DNA of 64,000 nt from Alkalidesulfovibrio alkalitolerans DSM 16529 (lineage in GTDB: Bacteria > Desulfobacterota > Desulfovibrionia > Desulfovibrionales > Desulfovibrionaceae), in assembly GCF_000422245.1 (NCBI RefSeq), contig NZ_ATHI01000027.1, positions 62,001 to 126,000 on the forward strand, in the 5' to 3' direction. Shown piece by piece: positions 17,452 through 26,508 of this stretch. A model generated the notes under the pieces. That model was given only the letters and a program-made list of their open reading frames with translations, did no database searches and was not told where the DNA came from. Position numbers and translations under genes: made by a program. The stretch's first letter is position 1. Each line of letters opens with the position of its first letter.

Positions 17452-18462
17452 CTAGAACACGATGCCAAAGTTGATCGAGCCGTAGCGCTGGCCCTTGCCC
17501 TGCCCTGCGAATTCCGGGGTGCGGTAGCACTGGCTGACGGACACGAAGACATTGTAGAGGTGCACGCCCACGCCCAACGCCACGTCCGCGACAAAGGCGT
17601 TCTTGGGCACGCGGCGGCTCTGGCGGAAGGTGTTGCCGTCGAGGAAGATGTTGCGTGCCACGGCCCGGCCGTCCATGTAGAGAAACGTGTACAGGGAGAA
17701 AGGCGGCGTTTTGTGATTGTCCGCGTCTGGAGTGGTGTCGGCGGTCACGCCGCCGGCCGGGCTGATGAGCGTGGTTCCGAAATTCTTGGGCAAATTCCAG
17801 CCCAGGCGCACCTCCAGGCCGGTGTTGGCGTAGGTGTGCACGTTGCCCACGGTAGCCCCCACGTGCGGCATGAAGTCCAGGCCGAAGCGGCCCGCAAAGG
17901 TCGTCTCATAGGCCCGCCAGGTGCCCAGATAGGTGAGCATGGCCCCGAACTCGTCGCGTAGCTGGGTGTTCCAGCCCTGAGGGCGGGGCGAGTCGATGAG
18001 CTTGTGCACCTCGGTCTGCGTGAATTCCGCCTGTGACGACGGCCCGACCATGCCCAGGGAGAGCACCACTGTGTCCAGCCACTCGTCGTCTTTCTGGTTC
18101 AGGATCAACGAGCCGTAGAGCCATCCCGCGTAGGGGTGGTCGCCCTCGGGCGGGTCTTTGACGGTGATGTCGTCGGGCGTGAACATGTCCTGGCCGATGG
18201 CCAGACCCACGTTGAATTTCTTGTCGGGACGGTTGATGTAGGGCAGCGAGGACAGCCAGTTGCGGAATCCTTGCGGCAGACGCGAGTCATCGGCGTAACT
18301 CTTGAGATCGTTGGAGAGCCAGACGAGCCGCACGGCATTGGTGTAGTGCTTGTCCGTCCCGGCCCAGATGTCGTTCTCCCACTGCGCCTGGAAGGTTCCG
18401 GCAGCGAGTGGGGTCGGCAGTAGGAGCGCAAGGCAGAGCGCGATGACGACGCGGACGCACAT
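17452..18462 (-). CDS. LpxR family lipid A 3'-O-deacylase (DUF2219)
   Basis: A 336-residue outer-membrane beta-barrel enzyme that removes the 3'-acyloxyacyl chain of lipid A. ATG 18462 is selected because GGAGGCGCGC precedes it and the protein then starts with a clean signal peptide ending PLAAG; a longer frame upstream has no such feature. The mature N terminus WENDIWAGTDKHYTNAVRL carries the Asn, Asp and Thr positions of the LpxR active site, and GDHPYAGWLYGSL supplies the His region. Alternating hydrophobic strands and a terminal aromatic (INFGIVF) are typical of outer-membrane barrels. Confidence 0.85.
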   Translation of the reverse strand: MCVRVVIALCLALLLPTPLAAGTFQAQWENDIWAGTDKHYTNAVRLVWLSNDLKSYADDSRLPQGFRNWLSSLPYINRPDKKFNVGLAIGQDMFTPDDITVKDPPEGDHPYAGWLYGSLILNQKDDEWLDTVVLSLGMVGPSSQAEFTQTEVHKLIDSPRPQGWNTQLRDEFGAMLTYLGTWRAYETTFAGRFGLDFMPHVGATVGNVHTYANTGLEVRLGWNLPKNFGTTLISPAGGVTADTTPDADNHKTPPFSLYTFLYMDGRAVARNIFLDGNTFRQSRRVPKNAFVADVALGVGVHLYNVFVSVSQCYRTPEFAGQGKGQRYGSINFGIVF

Positions 18463-18581
18463 GCGCGCCTCCATAGCCGTAAACGGCGTTCGCGGCAACG
18501 GTGTCGGCGGGGCTTTGAAAAATGCGGGACCAAGCCCCCACTTCGGCAACCAGAGTAAGGCGCCATAAACCGTGCGGGTAA

Positions 18582-18652
18582 AGCGCGAGAGCCGGGCAAA
18601 CCCTTTACGTACCCGTGATACGCGAGGGGGCTTGCCCGGCTCGAAGCAACGC
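18582..18652. repeat. Palindromic repeat, central part only
   Basis: GAGCCGGGCAA and TTGCCCGGCTC form an 11-bp perfect stem, flanked by GCGCGA and GAAGCAACGC as in copy A. Relative to copy A the stem differs by one base pair changed on both sides (T-A to G-C). Outer arms are missing. Confidence 0.72.
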
Positions 18653-18684
18653 GGCACCCGGGATATCCACTCCTCGCCCAGGCG

Positions 18685-18999
18685 TTACGCCGGGAACAGA
18701 AGCCGCCCCTCGGCCGGGGAGCCGTCTTCGAGGGCGTCGAGGATTTCGTCGATGGCCTCCTCGGAGTCCACTCCGCGGTACCACCAGTTGTTGGGGTGCA
18801 CCACCAGGATCGGCCCCTGCTCGCACTGCTTGAGGCAGCTCGTGGTGGTCAAAAGACAGTCCAGGCCACGGTCCAGGATTTCCTGCTCCAGGTATTGGGA
18901 CAGGCCGATGCTGCCCTTCTGGTGGCACATGCCCTTTGGTTCTCCCTTGGCCCGAAAGCTCGCGCAGACCAGGATGTGATAGGTGGGTTTGGTCGCCAT
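18685..18999 (-). CDS. Thioredoxin-like [2Fe-2S] ferredoxin
   Basis: A 104-residue ferredoxin of the Clostridium pasteurianum/Aquifex Fd4 type. Cys12, Cys25, Cys55 and Cys59 match the C-x12-C-x29-C-x3-C pattern, and VVHPNNWWYRGV is a conserved ending strand. Such ferredoxins are often encoded in nif clusters and can interact with nitrogenase components. ATG 18999 has AAAGGAGAG upstream. It follows the NifB-like gene by 68 bases and is the last gene of the nif operon. A longer frame extending to 19461 runs through the neighbour and is rejected. Confidence 0.88.
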   Translation of the reverse strand: MATKPTYHILVCASFRAKGEPKGMCHQKGSIGLSQYLEQEILDRGLDCLLTTTSCLKQCEQGPILVVHPNNWWYRGVDSEEAIDEILDALEDGSPAEGRLLFPA

Positions 19000-19067
19000 G
19001 GGTCGCTCTCCTTTGCGTTCGTGATTGGGCCTCCCGTGCGGGAGGGGGAAATTTGTGGTTCCGGCCG

Positions 19068-20174
19068 CTAGCGGCCGCGCACGATGCCCATGTTCGGGGC
19101 CACGCCGAAGACGCGCGCCACGGCTTCTTCCACCGTGGACGAGCCCGTGACCACGGGCAGGCCGTGTTCGAGCAACGCCTGGCGCGGACTTTCGCCCGCG
19201 CTGGCCGCGATCAGGGCGCGGCAGTCGGCCAGGGTTTCGGCCAGGGTCTGCCAGCGGGCCTCGCCGCCGCCCTTGGGCGGACAGGGGCGCGATCCGGCCA
19301 AGGCCACCTCGCCCTGCCTGATCTCGTAGACAAGCAGCCGTTCGGCCTTGCCAAGGTGCGCGTCCACGTTCACGCCGTCGCTCGTGGCCACGGCCACGAA
19401 GGGCTTGGTGGCGTCGTAGAGCGCGGAGTCGTCGAGGCCGCTCTCCTCCTGGGCCATGCACGAGCGGCCGTCCATGGCGGGCAGAAACTCCTGCGCCGTG
19501 GCCACGGCCGCGAGCATCTCGGCGTCGCCCGGCTCGCGCGGGTTGTCGGTGTGAGGCACGGCAGAGCTTCGCGCGGGCAGGATCGAGAGCCCCTGCGCGC
19601 CGAACCCGGCCGCCCAGGCGGCCACCTCGGCCACGTGCGCGCCGTTCACGTCCGGCACGAGCAGGAATTCGACCTCGGTCGCCATGTCGATGTCGCGCAG
19701 GGCTTCCATGGCCTCGCGCTGGCCCGCGAGCAACGCCCCGGCGGCCTCGGCCGCGCGCAGGGTGAGCACGCCTGGCCTGACCCAGGCGTAAAGCGCCTGG
19801 GCCATCTCTGCGTTCACGGCGTTGACCTGCACGGTGACGAGTTCAACACCCAGGTCGCGCAATTCGTCGATCACGGCCGCAAGCCCGAGTCCGGCCGTGA
19901 CGAGCCGCACGGGAATGCCCGGCGCGACGGCGCGCACGGCTTCGAGCAGATCCATGGTGCGCCGCGCCTCGGCCAGGGGGTCGCCCGGCCCGGAGACGAC
20001 GATCTCGGGCGGGGCCTTGCCTTCGGCCAGGGCCTTTTGCAGGGCGGCCACGCACTGGGCCGGGGAAAGGGCCTCGTCCGGCTGCCCGTTCTGGCTCGTG
20101 AAGCGGCACATGGCCAGATGCCTGGGCGCGGCCGCAAGACGCATGGGCGAGACGGGAGAGCAGGCGCTGGCCAT
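19068..20174 (-). CDS. NifB-like protein lacking radical-SAM cysteines, with NifX-like C-terminal domain
   Basis: A 368-residue protein whose residues 55-200 follow NifB closely (GPGDPL at 62-67, then LVTAGLGL, VQVNAVNAEMAQALYAWV and FLLVPDVNGAHVAEVAAW), with a NifX/NafY-like domain at about 258-368 (FVAVATSDGVNVDAHLG). The NifB N-terminal C-x3-C-x2-C motif that binds the SAM cluster is absent; only Cys5, Cys23 and Cys41 occur, none so spaced. The later HCRQCRAD region of NifB is reduced to MDGRSCMAQ. ATG 20174 has AGGAG upstream. It therefore cannot be a standard radical-SAM NifB; a cofactor-carrier or chaperone role downstream of nifK is inferred. Confidence 0.75.
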   Translation of the reverse strand: MASACSPVSPMRLAAAPRHLAMCRFTSQNGQPDEALSPAQCVAALQKALAEGKAPPEIVVSGPGDPLAEARRTMDLLEAVRAVAPGIPVRLVTAGLGLAAVIDELRDLGVELVTVQVNAVNAEMAQALYAWVRPGVLTLRAAEAAGALLAGQREAMEALRDIDMATEVEFLLVPDVNGAHVAEVAAWAAGFGAQGLSILPARSSAVPHTDNPREPGDAEMLAAVATAQEFLPAMDGRSCMAQEESGLDDSALYDATKPFVAVATSDGVNVDAHLGKAERLLVYEIRQGEVALAGSRPCPPKGGGEARWQTLAETLADCRALIAASAGESPRQALLEHGLPVVTGSSTVEEAVARVFGVAPNMGIVRGR

Positions 20175-20204
20175 GTGGACTCCTGGATTGCCGGTACGGG
20201 ATTG

Positions 20205-20233
20205 TCCCGGGGGCGGAAGGCCCGCCCCCGGGG
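20205..20233 (-). other. Strong GC hairpin between nifK and the NifB-like gene
   Basis: CCCGGGGGCG and its complement CGCCCCCGGG form a stem of about ten GC pairs with a short loop inside the 67-base gap. No T run follows. It probably stabilises the upstream nif mRNA or lowers downstream expression. Confidence 0.65.
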
Positions 20234-20241
20234 GATGTGGG

Positions 20242-21627
20242 CTAGTACACGAGTTCGAATGAAGCCTCGGGCTCGTCGCGGTCCTTGCGGGACAAGAAGG
20301 CGTCGAGGATCTTCTCCATCAGGCGCAGCGCGCCCCGGTAGCCGACCGTGGGGAAGTACTGGTGCCCCTGGCGGTCGAGGATGGGGAAGCCGTGCCGCAC
20401 GAGCGGGATGTCCTCGTCGCGGGCGATGTACTTGCCGTAGGTGTTGCCGATGAGCAGGTCCACGGGCTCGTTCTTGATCCACTGGTGCATGAGGAACATG
20501 TCGCCGCCGACCTTGACGTTGTAGGGCACGGGCATGGCCGTTTCCGTCATGATCTCCTCGATGCGCTTCTCGAACTTCTTGCCCGGCGTGCCGGTGACGA
20601 TGTGCACGGGCAGCATGTCCAGGTCGCGCAGGAATTCCACCAGCGGAATGAGCTGGTCGGGATCGCCCCACAGGGCCACCTTCTTGTGGTGGAAGTACTG
20701 GTGCATGTCCGAGAGCAGGTCCACGACCAGGCCGCGTTCCTTGTCGATCTCATAGGGCACGCTGGTTCCGGCGATCTTGCGCAGGGCGTCCACGTAGCGG
20801 TCCGTGGCGCGAAGGCCAAACGGCAGGTCGAGCACCATGCAGGGCACCTTGAATTCGGCGTCCATGAAGCGCGCGGCCTGGGCCGAGGCCCATTCACCAA
20901 GCGCGATGGTCCCCTTGGAGCCGCCGATCTGCACCAGATCCTCGATCCTGGCTCCGGCGTCGGGGAACATGTGGTACTCGCCCAGAAGCGGCGCGTTGAC
21001 CACGCCCGAGGTGTCCGGGAAGAGGATGTGCTTGATGCCCATCATCGTGGCCAGGCGCTTGGTCTCCTCCATGTCCGCTGGCTCCACGAAGCCGGGCAGG
21101 ATGTTCACCTTGCCGGTTTTCTTGGTGTCCTTGGAGCCGAAGCCCTTGGCGATGCCCATGCACATGTTGGAGAAGCCGGTGACGTGCGAGCCCACGTAGG
21201 ACGGCGTGGATGCGGTGAGGATGTACTTGCCTTCCGGAATCTTGCCTTCCTGGCGCGCCTTGTCCGCGATCTGGGGCAGGTCGTCGCCGATGGTCTCGGA
21301 GAGACAGGTGGTGTGCACGGCGATGACGTCGGGCTCGTAGATGGTGAAGATGTTCTGGATGGCCTGCAGCAGGTTGGCCTGGCCGCCGAACACGGACGCT
21401 CCCTCTGTGAACGAGGAGGTGCCCGCGCTGATGGGATCCTTGTAGTGGCGGGTCAGGGTGCTGCGGTGGTAGGCGCAGCAGCCCTGGGAGCCGTGGGAGT
21501 GCGGCATGCAGCCGCGCACGCCCAGGGCCGCGTACATGGCGCCGATGGGCTGACAGGTCTTGGCCGGGTTGATGGCGAGCGCGCTGCGCTCCTTGATCTC
21601 CGTGGGAGTGTGCCGAAGCAGGGTCAT
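20242..21627 (-). CDS. nifK: Nitrogenase molybdenum-iron protein beta chain
   Basis: A 461-residue beta subunit of dinitrogenase. P-cluster ligands are visible in KTCQPIGAMYAALG, SQGCCAYHRSTL and HTTCLSETIGDD. The N terminus is short, without the extension of Azotobacter-type NifK, as in the anaerobe (group II) nitrogenases of clostridia, methanogens and sulfate reducers. It pairs with NifD, encoded 12 bases upstream, and is transcribed in the nifH operon. The protein ends FELVY and is followed by a hairpin and the NifB-like gene rather than by nifE. Confidence 0.97.
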   Translation of the reverse strand: MTLLRHTPTEIKERSALAINPAKTCQPIGAMYAALGVRGCMPHSHGSQGCCAYHRSTLTRHYKDPISAGTSSFTEGASVFGGQANLLQAIQNIFTIYEPDVIAVHTTCLSETIGDDLPQIADKARQEGKIPEGKYILTASTPSYVGSHVTGFSNMCMGIAKGFGSKDTKKTGKVNILPGFVEPADMEETKRLATMMGIKHILFPDTSGVVNAPLLGEYHMFPDAGARIEDLVQIGGSKGTIALGEWASAQAARFMDAEFKVPCMVLDLPFGLRATDRYVDALRKIAGTSVPYEIDKERGLVVDLLSDMHQYFHHKKVALWGDPDQLIPLVEFLRDLDMLPVHIVTGTPGKKFEKRIEEIMTETAMPVPYNVKVGGDMFLMHQWIKNEPVDLLIGNTYGKYIARDEDIPLVRHGFPILDRQGHQYFPTVGYRGALRLMEKILDAFLSRKDRDEPEASFELVY

Positions 21628-21639
21628 GGTCGCTCTCCC

Positions 21640-23295
21640 TTATTCCCAGTTGTAGGTGGCCGTGAGTTCGGGATTCTTGTTCCAGGGAGCCTTCACGAAG
21701 CTCCAGACCTTGGAGTTCACCAGCCGGTCGATTTCCTTGTAGAAGTTGACCGCGCCCTTGAACCCGGCGTAGGGGCCGCCGGAGTCGTAGGAGTGCAGCT
21801 GCTTCATGGGCACGCCGCACTTCTGGATGCCGAACTTCTCCTTGATGCCCGCGCAGAAGATGTCGGGCTTGTAGAGTTCGATGAGCTTGTCGGCCTCGTG
21901 CTGGTTCAGGTCGTCGATGGACAGGGTGCCCTGCTCCATCTCTGGCATCATGCCTTTGTAGTCGGAGAACTCGTAGCCCTGGGCCTCAAGGGCCTTCTTC
22001 TTGGCTTCGAGTTCCTTGTCGTAGCGCGTGGGATCGGGACAGACCTCGAGTTCCTCGATGTTGCGCGAGTCCGCGTCCACCTGGATGGAGGGGATGACCC
22101 GGCGGCCTTCGTAGTCGTCGCGGTGGGCGAACTCGTAGCCCGCGGCCAGGGTCTTCATGCCCATCTCGGAGAAGAGATCCTGATAGTGGTGGGCGCGCGA
22201 TCCGCCCACGAAGAGCATGGCGGTCTTGCCTTCGGTGCGGGGCTTGATGGAGGCCAGAGCGGCCTCCACGGCGGGCATCTCCTCGGCGATGACCTGCTCC
22301 ACGCGGTCCATGAGCTCCTTGTCGCCGAAGTACTGGGCGATCTTGCGCAGCGACTTGGCGCTTTCCTTGGCGCCGATGAAGTTCACCTTGATCCAGGGGA
22401 TGCCGTATTTGATCTCCATCATTTCGGCTACGTAGTTGATGGACCGGTGGCACATGATGGTGTTCAGGTCGGCGGTGTGGGCGCGCTCGAAATCGTGGAT
22501 CGACGAGTTGCCCGAGAAGGTGGAGACCAGCGTGATGCCGCAGCGTTCGAGCAGATCGTCGATGACGAAGGCGTCGCCGCCGATGTTGTACTCGCCGAGC
22601 ATGTTGATCTTGTACTTGCCTTCCTTGGGCTTGTCGGTGAGGCCGATGACGTGCGTGAATATCTGGTTGTTGGCGATGTGGTGGCCCGCGCTTTGCGAGA
22701 CGCCCTTGTAGCCTTCGCAGGAGAAGCCGAAGATGTTGATGAAGTGGTCGGGGTTCTCCTTGTTCAGGGTCTCCTTCATCTCGCGCGCCACGGCGTGCAC
22801 GTCGTCGCCGATGAGCCCCACCGGACAGGTGGAGAAGATGGCGATGGCGCGCGGCTTGAAGAGGTCGTAGGCCTCGCGGATGGCCTGCTTGAGCTTGTTC
22901 TCGCCGCCGAACACGATGTCGTTCTCGTTCATGTCCGTGGAGAAGCAGTACGTCATGTAGTTTTCGGACTCGGGCGTGGGCGGCTCGGTCTGGTTGCGCC
23001 GCGTGAGCCAGGAGTAGAATCCGCAGCCGATGGGGCCGTGGGTGATGTTCACGATGTCGCGCGTGGGGCCGAGCACCACGCCCTTGCAGCCCGCGTAGGA
23101 GCAGCCGCGCATGGTCATGATGCCGGGAATGGTGCGCACGTTGGAGAGTATCTCGGGCGTGCTCGCCTCGTCCCCGGTGTTGGCCTGGATCTGCTTGGCC
23201 CGCTTGCGCGCGACCTTGGGCGGGTACTTCTTGATGAGTTCCTGCCGCACCTCGTCGGGGGTCAGGCTCTTTTGCTTTTTGCTCTTGGTCGCCAT
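21640..23295 (-). CDS. nifD: Nitrogenase molybdenum-iron protein alpha chain
   Basis: A 551-residue alpha subunit holding the FeMo cofactor. P-cluster cysteines occur in GCSYAGCKGVVLGP, HGPIGCGFYSW and STCPVGLIGDD. The cofactor Cys ligand is in LNTIMCHRSINY and the cofactor His in VPMKQLHSYDSGGPYAGF; the substrate-site Q-x3-GHH motif is in VSQSAGHHIANN. It contains the roughly 50-residue insertion (about residues 390-440, ending SDYKGMMPEMEQGTLSIDD) typical of group II enzymes. Vanadium- or iron-only types lack this combination, so a molybdenum enzyme is likely. Confidence 0.97.
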   Translation of the reverse strand: MATKSKKQKSLTPDEVRQELIKKYPPKVARKRAKQIQANTGDEASTPEILSNVRTIPGIMTMRGCSYAGCKGVVLGPTRDIVNITHGPIGCGFYSWLTRRNQTEPPTPESENYMTYCFSTDMNENDIVFGGENKLKQAIREAYDLFKPRAIAIFSTCPVGLIGDDVHAVAREMKETLNKENPDHFINIFGFSCEGYKGVSQSAGHHIANNQIFTHVIGLTDKPKEGKYKINMLGEYNIGGDAFVIDDLLERCGITLVSTFSGNSSIHDFERAHTADLNTIMCHRSINYVAEMMEIKYGIPWIKVNFIGAKESAKSLRKIAQYFGDKELMDRVEQVIAEEMPAVEAALASIKPRTEGKTAMLFVGGSRAHHYQDLFSEMGMKTLAAGYEFAHRDDYEGRRVIPSIQVDADSRNIEELEVCPDPTRYDKELEAKKKALEAQGYEFSDYKGMMPEMEQGTLSIDDLNQHEADKLIELYKPDIFCAGIKEKFGIQKCGVPMKQLHSYDSGGPYAGFKGAVNFYKEIDRLVNSKVWSFVKAPWNKNPELTATYNWE

Positions 23296-23347
23296 GGATG
23301 TCCCTCGTCTGCGTCTGAAAGATTGGTGTCTGGTCGTCCCGGCGGGC

Positions 23348-23722
23348 CTACTGGATGGCCTTTTCGCCCTTCTCGGCCGTGCGCACGCGCACGGCGTCGG
23401 CCATGGGCAGGACGAAGACCTTGCCGTCGCCGGGCTTGCCGGTCCTGTTCACGGCCATGATGGCCTGGACCACGTCCTCGACGTCCTCGTCGGGCACCAC
23501 CACGGTGACCACGCGCTTGGCGTAGAGGCGGCCCTTCTCGCCGAGCATCTCGGCGGCTTCCTCGTATCCCTGCTTGGCGCCCGTGAGCAGCGCGGAGTTG
23601 ATGAGTCCCTTGCCGCGTCCCTGGGCTTCCTGCGCGAAAAAGGCGTCCACGCCCGCCTCGGTCAGGGCCTGCTTGGTGACGTTCATCATGTTCATGCGGA
23701 TGACCGCGACGACTTCCTTCAT
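23348..23722 (-). CDS. nifI2: NifI2, PII-like nitrogenase regulator
   Basis: A 124-residue GlnB-family protein between nifH and nifD. ATG 23722 (MKEVVAVIRMNMMNVTKQAL) lies 4 bases after the nifI1 stop. The T-loop region LLTGAKQGYEEAAEMLG and the C-terminal TGKPGDGKVFVLPMADAVRVRT are typical of NifI2. With NifI1 it binds and inhibits dinitrogenase when nitrogen is sufficient, released by 2-oxoglutarate and ATP; this is known for methanogens and inferred here. Confidence 0.93.
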   Translation of the reverse strand: MKEVVAVIRMNMMNVTKQALTEAGVDAFFAQEAQGRGKGLINSALLTGAKQGYEEAAEMLGEKGRLYAKRVVTVVVPDEDVEDVVQAIMAVNRTGKPGDGKVFVLPMADAVRVRTAEKGEKAIQ

Positions 23723-23726
23723 GGCC

Positions 23727-24077
23727 TTACACTCCGACCTTGCTCGAAGCCGTCTCCATGAGGCCCGAGGACACGGTGTACATGGACTCCACGCCCGAGA
23801 CGAAGATCTTGCCGTCGCCAAACGCGCCCTTCTCGCCGGAGCGCGCCGTGCCCATGATGGTCTTGATGACGAACTCCTTGTCCGCGTCGTCCACCACGAT
23901 CATCAGCATGACCTTGGGGATCTCGTCGTAGGTCACTTCGCCGATCTTGATGCCGCGCTGCTTGCCGCGGCCCGCCACGGCATACTTGGTCACGGCCGGG
24001 AATCCCGCGTCCATGAGGGAGGCCAGGACATTGTCCACTTTCTCGGGGCGCACGATGGCGCGAATCATGCTCAACAT
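23727..24077 (-). CDS. nifI1: NifI1, PII-like nitrogenase regulator
   Basis: A 116-residue PII-family protein starting MLSMIRAIVRPEKVDNVL with GGAGAG upstream. The T-loop AVAGRGKQRGIKIGEVTYDEIPK lacks the uridylylated Tyr of GlnB, as in other NifI1 proteins, and the C-terminal half has GEKGAFGDGKIFVSGVES. It is the first PII gene after nifH, the order seen in anaerobes with post-translational NifI1/NifI2 switch-off. Confidence 0.93.
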   Translation of the reverse strand: MLSMIRAIVRPEKVDNVLASLMDAGFPAVTKYAVAGRGKQRGIKIGEVTYDEIPKVMLMIVVDDADKEFVIKTIMGTARSGEKGAFGDGKIFVSGVESMYTVSSGLMETASSKVGV

Positions 24078-24137
24078 CGCTTCTCTCCGTAGGTTCGTTG
24101 TCGTATGGTTGATCGCCGTTGCGTCCGCGCGCGGCCG

Positions 24138-24989
<852 letters not shown>

Positions 24990-25034
24990 TCAACCGTGAA
25001 AAGGTTTGTGTGGTTGCGTTCTGAAGGCCATAGG

Positions 25035-25049
25035 GCAATGGCCGTGCCA
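25035..25049 (-). promoter_or_regulatory. Sigma-54 promoter of the nifH operon
   Basis: On the minus strand TGGCAC-GGCCA-TTGC is a full match to the -24/-12 consensus TGGCAC-N5-TTGC. The start of transcription would be near 25023, giving a leader of about 60 bases before nifH. No TGT-N10-ACA NifA site was found in the region up to nifV. Confidence 0.9.
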
Positions 25050-25206
25050 AACCCTTCTCGGCGGAGCAAGGCAGCGAAACAAAAGGGATTTTCGTGCTGG
25101 CGGCAACGTGGCCACGACGTACGAGGCCTACAATTGTGAAGGGAAAAGTTTACAAAAGTGAAGAAGTGAAGTTTTTCGACACCCTGTTTTCGGCTATAAA
25201 TTGGCA

Positions 25207-25221
25207 GGAATGTATTTTGCA
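25207..25221 (+). promoter_or_regulatory. Candidate sigma-54 promoter of nifV
   Basis: AGGAATGTATTTTGCA keeps GG-N10-GC and the TTGCA -12 element, but the -24 element (AGGAAT) is weaker than consensus TGGCAC. Transcription would begin near 25232, 29 bases before nifV. Confidence 0.5.
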
Positions 25222-25260
25222 GCCGTTCGTCGTACGCGCATCCGCGCGCCAGGAGGACGC

Positions 25261-26406
25261 ATGCTCATCGACTCGACCCTGCGCGAGGGCGAACAGCGCT
25301 TCGGCGCGTATTTCAGCGCCCAGGCCAAGCACGCCGTGCTCGACCGCGTCGCGGCCGTGGGCGTGGAGGAGATCGAGGCGGGCTGCGCGGGGCGCTGTCC
25401 CGACACGCCCGCGCTCGTGGCGCGCGCCCGCGCCATGTTCGACGCCGAGGGGCGCGGCCGGGCCGTGTCCGTGTGGTGCGCCGCGCGAAAGCCAGACCTC
25501 GAACTCGCCCTGTCCATGCGGCCGCACCGGGTCTGCCTGGGGCTGCCCGTGTCCGACGCGCACATCGAAAAGCGCCTTAAAACCACGCGCGCCGACATCC
25601 TGAACCGACTGACCGGGCTCTTGCGCCATGCCCGCGCGCTCGGCGCGGCCTATATCTCCGTGGGCCTTGAGGACGCGAGCCGCGCCGATCCGGATTTCGC
25701 GCTCGACGTGGCCAGGCTGGCGCAGGACGAGGGCGCGGCGCGGGTGCGCCTGTCCGACACCGTGGGCATCCTCTCGCCGGGCGAGACGACCGCGCTCGTC
25801 GGGCGCTTCGTAAACGCGCTTTGCATCCCCGTGGCCGTGCACTGCCACGACGATTTCGGCCTGGCCACGGCCAACGCCCTGGCCGCGCTCGACGCGGGCG
25901 CGGCCTTTGCCGACTGCGCGGCGCTCGGCATCGGCGAGCGCGCGGGCATCGCGGCCACGGAGCGGCTCGCCGCCTACCTCTCGCTCAGGCGCGGCGCGGG
26001 CTACGACCTCGCCGCCCTCGCGCCGCTGTGCGCGACAGTGGCCGAAACGCTCGGCGAGCGCGTCCCGCCCCATGCGCCCGTGGTCGGCGAGCGCCTGTTC
26101 TGGGTGGAGTCCGGGCTGCACGCCGACGCCCAGTACAAATGCTCCTCGCTCTACGAGCCTTTTCCGCCCGAAACGCTCGGCCTGACCCGACGCATCGCCC
26201 TGGGCAAGAAGAGCGGCAACGCGGCCGTGCGCGCCAAGCTGGCCGAGCTTGGCGTCGCCGAGCCCGCCGACCTCGACCGCCTGACCCGGACCATCCGCGC
26301 CGCCGCCGGAACCAAGGGCGACGCCCTCGACGACGCCGAGATTCCCGAACTCGCCTCCGTTGACGCTGAAGCGGGGCTTAGCCCGCACCCCGCCGCACCG
26401 GCGTAG
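25261..26406 (+). CDS. nifV: Homocitrate synthase NifV-like
   Basis: A 381-residue enzyme of the isopropylmalate/homocitrate synthase family, condensing 2-oxoglutarate and acetyl-CoA to the homocitrate of FeMo cofactor. ATG 25261 has AGGAGG and opens MLIDSTLREGEQRFG with the catalytic metal-site motif DSTLREGEQ. Later landmarks are VEEIEAGCAG, RLSDTVGILSP, the metal-binding VAVHCHDDFGLATAN and GLHADAQYKCSSLYEPF with LGKKSGNAAV. The last 20 residues are Ala/Pro/His-rich. Divergence from nifH with its own sigma-54-like promoter supports NifV rather than leucine or lysine biosynthesis. Confidence 0.88.
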   Translation: MLIDSTLREGEQRFGAYFSAQAKHAVLDRVAAVGVEEIEAGCAGRCPDTPALVARARAMFDAEGRGRAVSVWCAARKPDLELALSMRPHRVCLGLPVSDAHIEKRLKTTRADILNRLTGLLRHARALGAAYISVGLEDASRADPDFALDVARLAQDEGAARVRLSDTVGILSPGETTALVGRFVNALCIPVAVHCHDDFGLATANALAALDAGAAFADCAALGIGERAGIAATERLAAYLSLRRGAGYDLAALAPLCATVAETLGERVPPHAPVVGERLFWVESGLHADAQYKCSSLYEPFPPETLGLTRRIALGKKSGNAAVRAKLAELGVAEPADLDRLTRTIRAAAGTKGDALDDAEIPELASVDAEAGLSPHPAAPA

Positions 26407-26442
26407 GCCCTGTCGACGATGGCTTTAAAGTGAATCGTGGAG

Positions 26443-26502
26443 GCCAGGGGGCTGAAGAGCCCCCTGGTGAAGGAGATCAGGAGGAGGCAGCGCCTCCTCC
26501 TG
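26443..26502. terminator. Two tandem hairpins between nifV and gpsA
   Basis: CCAGGGGGCT-N3-AGCCCCCTGG-like hairpin at 26444-26466 and CAGGAGGAGG-N5-CCTCCTCCTG at 26478-26502 lie between the convergent gene ends. Neither has a strong T run, so they may act as bidirectional terminators or 3' stabilisers. Confidence 0.6.
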
Positions 26503-26508
26503 GCGTTT

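Noticed and set aside
20362-23460. 1032-codon open frame on the + strand opposite nifK and nifD
   Set aside because: Its His/Val/Asp/Leu-rich translation is the antisense shadow of GC-rich coding DNA; nifD and nifK on the other strand are unambiguous.
25136-25154. TGT...ACA pair as a possible NifA site
   Set aside because: The spacing is 13 bases, not the 10 of the classical TGT-N10-ACA site.
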